NCBI GenBank assembly: GCA_016744135.1
Contig: JADGEX010000001.1
Location: forward strand, 496,001-560,000
Direction: 5' to 3'
DNA length: 64,000 nt
Source of the DNA: Pseudodesulfovibrio sp.
Lineage (GTDB): Bacteria > Desulfobacterota > Desulfovibrionia > Desulfovibrionales > Desulfovibrionaceae
Part shown: positions 27,971 to 35,812 of the stretch, piece after piece
Layout of the letters: every line of letters begins with the position of its first letter
Numbering within the stretch: the first letter of the stretch is position 1
Translations under genes and position numbers: made by a program
Notes under the pieces: generated by a model
Databases searched by the model: none
Seen by the model: only the letters and a program-made list of their open reading frames with translations
What the model was told of the DNA's origin: nothing

Positions 27971-28912
27971 TTACTGTAGAATATTTTTGCGCACTTCAGG
28001 AAACATTACCCGCACCTTGTATCCTTCTTTGAGGGAGTTCGCAGGATTGGGAATTTCAAGATCAACCATATAATAAGTAGGTGAAGCAAGATCTCTTTTG
28101 ATAGGAAGCCACGAAATAGACTTAACGACAGCCTGCAGGACCTCTTCCGGTCCAAATTCAAGAATAACCTCTGCAACGTCACCCGATTTAATTTGAGAAG
28201 AATCCGACTCATACATCTGAGTTCGAATCACCATTGGATCCATAATTCCTATCTCAAACACCTTGCCAGCGACGAGCGCTCCGACACGAATGTTAACCCT
28301 CTCCCAAACGATAAAACCATCGGTTGGAGCAAGAACTAAAGCATACTTTGGAGTCTCTTTTTTTATTTTCTGGCCAAGCATATCCCCGACAAATGCAACT
28401 TCTTTTTTCAGTTCGCTTTTGATTGTGGCCAACTCTTTGTTCGCATGTTTAAGCTTCAGCTTCAAAAAATCGATCTCGCTCTCTATATCCTGCCCCGCCT
28501 GCTGAGAAGCCATACCTTCTTTAATAAGTTGAGCCGTATCCTTTTTCTGCTTCTCTCGCTGCTGCAACTCCCGATTGAGGGTAGTAATACTTAATTGAGC
28601 ATTAAGAATCGGAAGTTCTCTATCTAACCTTTTCGTCAGCGCGTAGACATCCTTTTTCAAAAGCGCTATCTTAAGAAGTACATCTCCTTTGTTTACACGC
28701 TGACCAATCTTGACGTTTTTTTTGACCACTTCTCCAACAAACGCAGACTGAACAGGATATATAGAACTACAATAAACTTTCCCTTGAAAAACTTTTGTAT
28801 GAATTGGTTGGTTTTCAGCACCCTCACCATTTTGAGCACGGGCACTTTCATTTATTCCCAAAAGGAAAACCAATACAATAAAAAGCCCAAAGAGCTTATT
28901 GGGTAATCTCAT
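27971..28912 (-). CDS. HlyD/MacA-like periplasmic adaptor of the ABC exporter
   Basis: A membrane-fusion protein of about 313 residues with an N-terminal signal/anchor, half-motif RVNKGDVLLKI, a long coiled-coil hairpin (KEGMASQ in the loop), second half-motif APTDGFIVWERV and a barrel domain. It links an inner-membrane ABC permease to an outer-membrane TolC duct. I chose the ATG at 28912 because GAGG lies 6 nt upstream; ATGs at 28915 and 28918 and a TTG at 28924 are alternatives. The start overlaps the TolC-like gene, so the two are translationally coupled. Confidence 0.85.
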   Translation of the reverse strand: MRLPNKLFGLFIVLVFLLGINESARAQNGEGAENQPIHTKVFQGKVYCSSIYPVQSAFVGEVVKKNVKIGQRVNKGDVLLKIALLKKDVYALTKRLDRELPILNAQLSITTLNRELQQREKQKKDTAQLIKEGMASQQAGQDIESEIDFLKLKLKHANKELATIKSELKKEVAFVGDMLGQKIKKETPKYALVLAPTDGFIVWERVNIRVGALVAGKVFEIGIMDPMVIRTQMYESDSSQIKSGDVAEVILEFGPEEVLQAVVKSISWLPIKRDLASPTYYMVDLEIPNPANSLKEGYKVRVMFPEVRKNILQ

Positions 28913-30302
28913 CATCATCCTCAACTTGAATAAAACGGTCCAGTAAGGCTCCCGACAAAGTAAATGCCTTCAATTTTTCTATAGTGTACAACTGCCTTGA
29001 AACAGCAAGCTTTATCTCTGTCCTTGCCAATGCCATTTTCTCATTAATCAATGTTTGATACGACATGTTCCCAGTATTAAAAAGAATTTCAGCTCTACGT
29101 ACCGACATTTTTCTCATTTCAACTTCAGCAGCAGCTATATCCACATCACTCTTCAACTCTCCAACTTTCGACCGTACTTGATACCAAGCATCTTCCTGTT
29201 TGAGAGTTTCAATTCTTCCGTATTGTCTGGCCCAATCCTCTTTCAGCTTTGCTTTATCAACATTTCGGCCAAGCTCACCCCAGTGAAAAATTGGAACGGA
29301 GGCGGAAAAAGTAAAATAATAGCTATCATCATTCGATGAATCGTTATTGATGGGATCAGGAGTTCTTACAGAAAAAGAAAATTTCGGCACATAATCCGCC
29401 CAAGCCGCAATGACCCCGTACTCTGCCAATTCCTCACGGGACCGATTCATCTTCTCATAAATTGAATTTATCCTGACATGCTCATATGTCATCATATTTG
29501 GATTGAAATCCAAAAAGAAACTCTGACTCAAACCACTGGTGCTCAACTCAATCTTCACTTCTCCTGGAAGTCCGAGTAATCGTTTTAATCGCATAAGATG
29601 ATTAGTATATTCACCAGTAAACTTATCCCTCTCAGCCAAAATCTGGTTGAGTTTATGCTCAGCCAGTTTAACTTCCAACGGAACAGTCGGAGCATCCGGA
29701 AACATTTTTGAAGAATATACCAAGTCTTCCCGAGCAAAATCCTCAAGCCGCGACTGGCCCGCAAGAATTTGCCCCAACGTTTCCTTAAGAAAAAAAACAA
29801 CCGCAATGCTCTCAATAAGCTCAGTTGCAGTCTTCAACTTTTCCAGTTTTGCCAAAGATATCAATTCCAATTGCGCGTCATGCTCAAAATAGGCTGCAAT
29901 TGGATCGTAGCTTCCACTCGTCAAAGTTATAGAATATTTACTTGAAGTATCCCCGGAACCGCCAACAGGAACGTTGGCATTCATTGTAAGATTAATCTTT
30001 GGAAACATACGATACCATTCATTCTCAGCATCAACACGTTTCATGTCGACGCTCAGGCTTTCCACTTTCATATAGGGAGATGTTGTAAGAGCGGCCTGAA
30101 TACAATTACCCAATGTCATAGGTTTAGTCGTATCGACGAAAGCATTATTCTCAGCACTCACTGCATACGCATAAGAAGCGCCCGTCAACACGAACAAAGA
30201 AAGGAAAAAGGCTACCCCCCCCCTACGAGACATCATAGAAGACATGGCATCAATAGAATAATTCCTACAAATATTCTTATAAAATTTCAAAAAACTATTC
30301 AC
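28896..30302 (-). CDS. TolC-like outer-membrane efflux protein
   Basis: The 468-residue protein has a signal sequence (about residues 24-48, ending near ASYAYA) and the two helical repeats of the TolC/OEP family, with long heptad-rich helices around 180-270 and 370-460. It forms the outer-membrane duct for the adjacent ABC exporter. The GTG start overlaps the ATPase stop (TAGTG), with GGAAG just upstream. A G9 tract (coding strand, 30215-30223) lies in codons 27-30 just before the signal-peptide core. A length change there would frameshift nearly the whole protein. Confidence 0.85.
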   Translation of the reverse strand: MNSFLKFYKNICRNYSIDAMSSMMSRRGGVAFFLSLFVLTGASYAYAVSAENNAFVDTTKPMTLGNCIQAALTTSPYMKVESLSVDMKRVDAENEWYRMFPKINLTMNANVPVGGSGDTSSKYSITLTSGSYDPIAAYFEHDAQLELISLAKLEKLKTATELIESIAVVFFLKETLGQILAGQSRLEDFAREDLVYSSKMFPDAPTVPLEVKLAEHKLNQILAERDKFTGEYTNHLMRLKRLLGLPGEVKIELSTSGLSQSFFLDFNPNMMTYEHVRINSIYEKMNRSREELAEYGVIAAWADYVPKFSFSVRTPDPINNDSSNDDSYYFTFSASVPIFHWGELGRNVDKAKLKEDWARQYGRIETLKQEDAWYQVRSKVGELKSDVDIAAAEVEMRKMSVRRAEILFNTGNMSYQTLINEKMALARTEIKLAVSRQLYTIEKLKAFTLSGALLDRFIQVEDDDEITQ

Positions 30303-30979
30303 TACTCTTCCTTCAATACACCATCTGTCAAAATGAACTGTCTATCGCACTGACGTGCAATTTCCGTATCATGTGTGACAAGTATCACAGCGCGAGCCTT
30401 GTTGGACACCACGTTTTTGAAGCATTCCATTATCGCATCGCCGGTTTTATTATCCAACTGCCCAGTAGGTTCATCACCAAGAATAACTGCCGGTTTGTTC
30501 ACTAATGCTCGAGCAATAGCAACTCGCTGTTGTTCTCCCCCTGAGAGCCTATTTGTCGGATGATGGACTCGATGCGTTAAATCCACCTGTTCTAACGCCC
30601 TTCGTATAACTTTTGCACGATGAGACTTTGAAATCTTACCGTATATAAGCGGATATTCCAAATTCTCATACACTGTGGAATGTTCAAATAAATTACAGGA
30701 CTGAAGAACAAAACCCAGATTATCACGCCGAAATTCTGCACTTTTTTTGGCATTCAAATCCATCACGTCACATCCCATTATTTCATAAAAACCTGATGAA
30801 GCAGGCTGTAGCATACCAAGTATGCACAACAGCGTTGATTTGCCGCAACCAGACGGCCCCATGATGGAAGCCATCTCGCCGGGATACACTTCAACATTCA
30901 CCCCTTTAAGGACTTCGACCGGTCCAGCAGCTGTATTATACGTCTTTTGCAAATCCCGTATCGTGACAATTGGTTTCAT
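30302..30979 (-). CDS. ABC exporter ATPase, MacB/LolD/DevA-type
   Basis: A 225-residue stand-alone ATPase with Walker [10 protein letters not shown], the Q loop in [11 protein letters not shown], signature [15 protein letters not shown], Walker [13 protein letters not shown] and the switch histidine in LVTHD. The length and motifs fit the LolD/MacB-ATPase subfamily, which powers transport of lipids, lipoproteins or hydrophobic compounds rather than sugar import. It lies 9 bp after the permease gene, in one operon with the TolC- and HlyD-like genes. Confidence 0.93.
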   Translation of the reverse strand: MKPIVTIRDLQKTYNTAAGPVEVLKGVNVEVYPGEMASIMGPSGCGKSTLLCILGMLQPASSGFYEIMGCDVMDLNAKKSAEFRRDNLGFVLQSCNLFEHSTVYENLEYPLIYGKISKSHRAKVIRRALEQVDLTHRVHHPTNRLSGGEQQRVAIARALVNKPAVILGDEPTGQLDNKTGDAIMECFKNVVSNKARAVILVTHDTEIARQCDRQFILTDGVLKEE

Positions 30980-30988
30980 TTCAATTCT

Positions 30989-32179
30989 CTATTCATAGCG
31001 AATGGCTGTCACAGGATCCATTTTCGAAGCTTTCAAAGCAGGATAAAATCCGGCCACAAATCCCAAAAAACCAGAAAAAGCTATACTTATACCAGAATAC
31101 GTCATCATAATCTGTCTACTTGGAGTACTCCCCAAATAGTAACTCGTCACTTCAACAACAATATACCCCAAAGTTACACCGAGCAATGCGGCAAGAAGAC
31201 TGAGACAAAGAGACTCACACAAAAACTGCCCCATAATATCAGACGGTTCTGCTCCCATGGCTTTTTTCAAACCGATCTCTCGAGTTCGAGCAGTAACAGA
31301 TGTCATCATACCATTCCAAATACCAAAGCCACCCAAAACCAGTGTCGCTCCAATAGCCAGATAAACAAAAAGCTCTACCCACCAAACAATCGAAATAATA
31401 CGTTTAAGCTGATCCCAACCGACATCCAGATACAAATATGAAGGATCTTGGTTCCTGCCGACAATTTCAGGAATGGCTGCAACGACAGGTTCAACATCAT
31501 CCCAAGTCTTACACTGTATAGCGAGCCTATCTGGCCGATATTTATCACCAGCACGTGCCACCAAAGTCGTTCTGGGAATAAAGGCATAATTTTTCCGAGG
31601 TCCAATAAGCAGACCATCGACCACCCCAACAACCCTGTATAAATCGTTCTTGATGGGCAAATATTTACCCAACACGCTTCCTGTCCCATACAAAGAACGA
31701 GCCAAGGCCCTGCCGAGAACACAAACCTGCGCTTGACTGTGGCTCTCCTCCCGACCAAACAGGCGACCACGAACAGAGGTTAGATTATTTGCACTCCAAT
31801 ACCATTCATCGACTCCAACAGTTGGAATATAGTATTTTTTACCTTGATCGAAAAGATATACATCAAGAGTCCGCTCAGCCGCACGGCTCACATAACGCAC
31901 CCCAGATAAAGCACGTAGGTCATCCAATATATCATCGTTAAAAGACTTTGGCCTCACGCCAGGTATCTGCTCATCCTTAAAGGTTACCTTGAGCAACGTG
32001 GCCCCACCTAACAGATCAAGATCACGATTAAGATTTTTCTTAACCTCATCACCAACGCTCAAAATCACAATCAAGCCAGCAGTACCAAGGGCTATGGCTA
32101 ATATAATGCCAAAGCTCCTCTTCCTCTGACGAAAAACCTGCCTGAGACTGATATGAAGAAGATCTTTAAACGATATCAT
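30989..32179 (-). CDS. ABC exporter permease, MacB/FtsX-like
   Basis: The 396-residue permease has the MacB topology: one N-terminal helix (about 22-42), a large periplasmic domain (about 45-270) and three C-terminal helices (about 275-390) with the FtsX-like sequence. A MacB-type mechanotransmission exporter moves substrate from the periplasm through TolC. The separate ATPase and the HlyD-TolC partners also match DevBCA-TolC, the cyanobacterial glycolipid exporter. It follows the alpha-oxoamine synthase gene by 36 bp. Confidence 0.88.
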   Translation of the reverse strand: MISFKDLLHISLRQVFRQRKRSFGIILAIALGTAGLIVILSVGDEVKKNLNRDLDLLGGATLLKVTFKDEQIPGVRPKSFNDDILDDLRALSGVRYVSRAAERTLDVYLFDQGKKYYIPTVGVDEWYWSANNLTSVRGRLFGREESHSQAQVCVLGRALARSLYGTGSVLGKYLPIKNDLYRVVGVVDGLLIGPRKNYAFIPRTTLVARAGDKYRPDRLAIQCKTWDDVEPVVAAIPEIVGRNQDPSYLYLDVGWDQLKRIISIVWWVELFVYLAIGATLVLGGFGIWNGMMTSVTARTREIGLKKAMGAEPSDIMGQFLCESLCLSLLAALLGVTLGYIVVEVTSYYLGSTPSRQIMMTYSGISIAFSGFLGFVAGFYPALKASKMDPVTAIRYE

Positions 32180-32215
32180 CGTCGCAGCCCGATTCGAAAA
32201 AATACATTCAAAAGA

Positions 32216-33454
32216 CTAACTTACCATTTGCATCGCTTGAGCCATCAACTCGCGCGGATTGTCACTTATTTCCAAATCGTTCACGGCTTTGAACACATCA
32301 AGTACTTGATCGACCTGACTGTGAGTGTGGGTGCTGGTAAAAGCCACACGAATTATGGCCTTGCCGCGTGCTACGGCTGGATATACGGCGGGAAGAGCGA
32401 ATACTCCACGCTTCAAAAGTTCTCGGGAGTAAAACAATGACTTCATTTCATCACCGATTAACACACCGATAACAGGGGCCTCTCCTTCCACGATCTCAAC
32501 ACCACGTTCGTGAAACCCCTTCCTAGCGTGTTCAGTCCTGTCCCATAAAAGTTGCACTCGCTCAGGTTCTTTACAAATTATTTTGCAGGACTCAAGCGCG
32601 GCAGCAGCGCTAGCAGCCGGAAGTGCAGCAGAAAAAATCAACGTACGGCTCTTATTCTGTAGGCATTCAAGCCACTCAATGTCATCAGAAGCAATAAAAC
32701 CACCGACCGAAGCCAAAGCTTTGCTAAATGTACCCATAATAATATCGACTTGATCAGTCACACCAAAATGGGCCGCAGTTCCTTTACCATTACCCATGAC
32801 GCCCAACCCATGGGCGTCATCAAGAAAAATTTTAAAATCAGGATCACTCTGTTTCAAAGCAACAAGGCTAGGAAGCTCGGCCACACTGCCAGACATGCTA
32901 AAAACACCTTCTGTCACCAAAAGGCGCTCCCCCCGAGGGTTTCGCTCTTTGAAAGAGGCCAAATGCTTTCTAGCTCTATCTACATTATTATGGGGAAACG
33001 AAACCATCTTGGCTTTAGATCGATTGGCCCCTTCAATGATGCTGGCATGACTTTCCCGATCATAAAGAACCATATTACCAACACCAGTCTGACACACAAA
33101 AGTCCCGGTATTTGCCATAAATCCAGTAGCAAAAACCACGGCTCTTTTTTTACCAACTAATGCCGCGATATTCTCTTCCAACTCTTCAATAATACTGGAA
33201 TTACCACAAAGAAAACGAGACCCGCCAGGGCCTGCCCCCCAACGACGCAAAGCCTGCGTAGAAGCTTCTAACACTCGAGGCTCTTGTGAGAGTCCCAAAT
33301 AATCATTAGAAGCAACCATAATGGATCTCTTACCATCCACCTGGACTTCTGAACCAAAACTTTCTTCAATTTCCCTAAAAAAAGGATAAACGCCTGCGCG
33401 TTTTACAAGCTGTATATAAGAAAGCATTTCTTTATCGGTTTGAAATATATTCAC
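32216..33454 (-). CDS. PLP-dependent alpha-oxoamine synthase (AONS/KBL/serine palmitoyltransferase family)
   Basis: The 412-residue enzyme has the family features: SNDYLGL (49-55), GGSRFLCGN, His136, the aspartate pair in LDDAHGLG (211-218) and the PLP lysine Lys245 in GTFSKA. Members condense an amino acid with an acyl thioester and release CO2, giving biotin precursors, aminoketones or sphingoid bases. No biotin genes are nearby, so a biosynthetic lipid or aminoketone role is more likely than BioF. The start is GTG with AAGGTGAG upstream. It is next to the ABC exporter operon. Confidence 0.82.
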   Translation of the reverse strand: MNIFQTDKEMLSYIQLVKRAGVYPFFREIEESFGSEVQVDGKRSIMVASNDYLGLSQEPRVLEASTQALRRWGAGPGGSRFLCGNSSIIEELEENIAALVGKKRAVVFATGFMANTGTFVCQTGVGNMVLYDRESHASIIEGANRSKAKMVSFPHNNVDRARKHLASFKERNPRGERLLVTEGVFSMSGSVAELPSLVALKQSDPDFKIFLDDAHGLGVMGNGKGTAAHFGVTDQVDIIMGTFSKALASVGGFIASDDIEWLECLQNKSRTLIFSAALPAASAAAALESCKIICKEPERVQLLWDRTEHARKGFHERGVEIVEGEAPVIGVLIGDEMKSLFYSRELLKRGVFALPAVYPAVARGKAIIRVAFTSTHTHSQVDQVLDVFKAVNDLEISDNPRELMAQAMQMVS

Positions 33455-33596
33455 CGTTAATTCTCACCTTTTTTCGGTCACTTAATCTATAAAAAATACC
33501 ATTAATCAGCCGACGATGCAACTGTCCACAAAAGGGATGCCCCCACCATAAATCATTGATATTATCGAGGTTCCGTCTATCCCTTGTGTCGGCCAT
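33432..33596 (-). CDS. Possible 54-residue small protein
   Basis: This frame fills the gap between a GT4 gene and the alpha-oxoamine synthase gene, starting 6 bp after the GT4 stop and overlapping the synthase start by 23 bp. The product begins MADTRDRRNLDNINDLWWGH and is polar and basic, with no recognised motif. The ribosome binding site is weak, so it may be chance. Confidence 0.28.
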   Translation of the reverse strand: MADTRDRRNLDNINDLWWGHPFCGQLHRRLINGIFYRLSDRKKVRINGEYISNR

Positions 33597-33602
33597 AAAT
33601 TT

Positions 33603-34709
33603 TCACAAACTTTCATAGATTTTCACAGTTTTCCCCACCATCGCCTGCATTGAAAAATGCTGCTCGACCCTATGGCGACAAGCTTGAGAAAGGGTCCACC
33701 ACAAATCTCTGCTTTTTGCCAAATCACATAAATCGCGTGCAGTACTCTTGTGGTCATCGAGATCAAAAAGAAAACCAGAATTTTCCACAGCATCTCGATT
33801 TCCAATAACATTAGAAACAAGTGCAGGTACCCCAAAAGACATCGCTTCCAAAACAGCCAGAGGCAACCCCTCCCATCGCGAGGTACTCAGGTAACAAAAC
33901 GCATTCTTTAAATATTCACTCGGATTAGTCGAGTATCCAGTAAATAAGCAAGTATCGGCCCCCCACCGGTCAAAGACCGTCGTTTCAATTTCATCTCGAT
34001 ATTCGCCATCACCAACGAAAACAAAACGGAATAGATCAAGCTTACCCCAAGAATCTAATTGCTCCATGACAGAAATGATTGCACCCGTATTTTTCTGATA
34101 ATCAAATCGAGAAATAGTGACGACATCGAGACGTTGACCGACAGCCGGAGCTGTTGCCATCTCAACGGGGAGCATGACCCCATTATTCACCAAAGCAAGT
34201 CGATCTGACGAAATAAAACCGAGTTCCATAAGTGCCCGCCTCTCTCCAACGGAAACAGCAATACCAATGGCAGTCATTGCTCCCATCAACCGCTCATAAA
34301 ATTTATACAAAAACGAGGTACAGGCCCCATATTGCCCCATATGAATTCCATGAAAAGTATGCACACACGGTATTCCCGTCAGCAAGGCAACAGGTCTTCC
34401 GAGTAAACCGGCCCCTTTGCCGTGAGAATGCAGACATTGAACATCCTGCCTCTTGATAAGAGAAAAAACTCTCCACAAATCAGAAAGTCGAAAAGCCCGA
34501 TGCGCAATCGTCAAAACCCCCTTGACCATTGGCAGCGATAAATATTTCTCATGGTATGGATGATCGTCAGGACAAGCCACCCACACTTCAAAAGAGGACG
34601 GAAGTCCCTTGATCAAACGATAAAGGTGCTCTGGGCCGCCACCATAATCAGCCCTACTGGTAATATACAAAATCCGTATACGCTCCCTTCCACCTCCGAC
34701 TGTCATCAT
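33603..34709 (-). CDS. GT4 glycosyltransferase
   Basis: A 368-residue GT-B enzyme with the N-terminal glycine loop SRADYGGGPEHLYRLI and the GT4 donor site: FVGDGEYRDEIE, then YLSTSRWEGLPLAVLEAMSFGVPALVS with the E-x7-E pattern. It is predicted to be cytoplasmic or membrane-associated, adding a sugar to a lipid-linked glycan. The start overlaps the stop of the preceding GT4 by 4 bp, so the pair is probably co-translated and may act in sequence. Confidence 0.88.
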   Translation of the reverse strand: MMTVGGGRERIRILYITSRADYGGGPEHLYRLIKGLPSSFEVWVACPDDHPYHEKYLSLPMVKGVLTIAHRAFRLSDLWRVFSLIKRQDVQCLHSHGKGAGLLGRPVALLTGIPCVHTFHGIHMGQYGACTSFLYKFYERLMGAMTAIGIAVSVGERRALMELGFISSDRLALVNNGVMLPVEMATAPAVGQRLDVVTISRFDYQKNTGAIISVMEQLDSWGKLDLFRFVFVGDGEYRDEIETTVFDRWGADTCLFTGYSTNPSEYLKNAFCYLSTSRWEGLPLAVLEAMSFGVPALVSNVIGNRDAVENSGFLFDLDDHKSTARDLCDLAKSRDLWWTLSQACRHRVEQHFSMQAMVGKTVKIYESL

Positions 34710-35779
34710 CGCCGTCCTGACGCTACGAGTTGACGATAAATTTTATCCTGCTCCAAAACTATCTCATCAATTTTTCTGTAACCATTGCTCTCGAATCCAC
34801 TAGCTGTTGTATCCCCAAGAACATTCAAATCAGTGACAACGCTTAAACCGCATGCGGTGTATTCATTCAGTTTGGTGGGAGATGCCACGCGATTGACCAA
34901 CGTATCATCTCGAATGAGAAGCCCCGCGTCCGCTGCATTCAAATAGCGCCCAACACACTCATACGGCACCTTCATCACTTGAACCGTCTTTTCGGTCATC
35001 CCCATATCCCGGACTTTCTTTTGAATAGAATGAGGATCAGTAACCAGCAACAATAAACCTAAATCGTTACGGCCAAAGGAGATTTCTTGAAAACGAGCCA
35101 AAATTCTGTCCAAATTTTGCCAATGGTCCACCCCACCGACGTATGCATAGACAAATGTATCCTCCCACCCCAGTTGCGAACGAACCTCACTTCTCACATC
35201 AAAATCTTTGTAAAAAACAGTGTCATCCACAATTGTTGGAAAAACACTACTTTTATCAGTGCTCAAGTCGTAAAGTGCCGAGTAATGGTCCTGCATACTT
35301 TTTGAAACAAAAAAGAACCAATCCGGCCCACTGAATACGTCCTGCTCAAGCCGCAAGGCCTGACCGGAAAGCAGTTGAGACACACGGGAGGGACTGTTGT
35401 CCAACTCCTGAACAATTGCTCCACGAATATCAGCAATTAATGGTACATCAGGGTTAAACCATGCCCGCAATTTAAGCCCCATAGCGGTACCGACGTGTCC
35501 TCGACAATGTACGACATCGGCAGAGCGAATGATTTTTCTTAAACCACTCAACAGTGTCGACAGCCAATTCAAAGATGGTACATATGCCTTGGGGAAAAGA
35601 ATACTTTTAGACCAAGAATACAACACTCCATCATCCACGGAATCACTATACTCGGGCCATCTTGCAAAGATTGCCATATGAACATCATTATTTTTGGCAT
35701 GACGAGTGCACACAGTGTGAACCTGACTTCTAAATACAGGAAGCCGAGTAAACCCGTCTGTAATATAAAGTATTTTCAT
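34706..35779 (-). CDS. GT4-like glycosyltransferase
   Basis: The 357-residue protein begins MKILYITDGFTRLPVFRSQV and keeps the GT-B layout: an acceptor-side half, DKSSVFPTIVDDTVFY, YVGGVDHWQNLDRIL and a donor-side segment with SPTKLNEYTACGLSVVTD. The last segment resembles the E-x7-E region of GT4. It starts 33 bp after the heparinase-fold gene and is coupled by overlap to the next GT4. Confidence 0.8.
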   Translation of the reverse strand: MKILYITDGFTRLPVFRSQVHTVCTRHAKNNDVHMAIFARWPEYSDSVDDGVLYSWSKSILFPKAYVPSLNWLSTLLSGLRKIIRSADVVHCRGHVGTAMGLKLRAWFNPDVPLIADIRGAIVQELDNSPSRVSQLLSGQALRLEQDVFSGPDWFFFVSKSMQDHYSALYDLSTDKSSVFPTIVDDTVFYKDFDVRSEVRSQLGWEDTFVYAYVGGVDHWQNLDRILARFQEISFGRNDLGLLLLVTDPHSIQKKVRDMGMTEKTVQVMKVPYECVGRYLNAADAGLLIRDDTLVNRVASPTKLNEYTACGLSVVTDLNVLGDTTASGFESNGYRKIDEIVLEQDKIYRQLVASGRR

Positions 35780-35812
35780 GAACGCCTGATTTTATCTTGC
35801 ATAAAGCCAAAA

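Noticed and set aside
32216..33454. Calling the alpha-oxoamine synthase BioF
   Set aside because: No other biotin gene is nearby and motifs do not separate BioF from related synthases.
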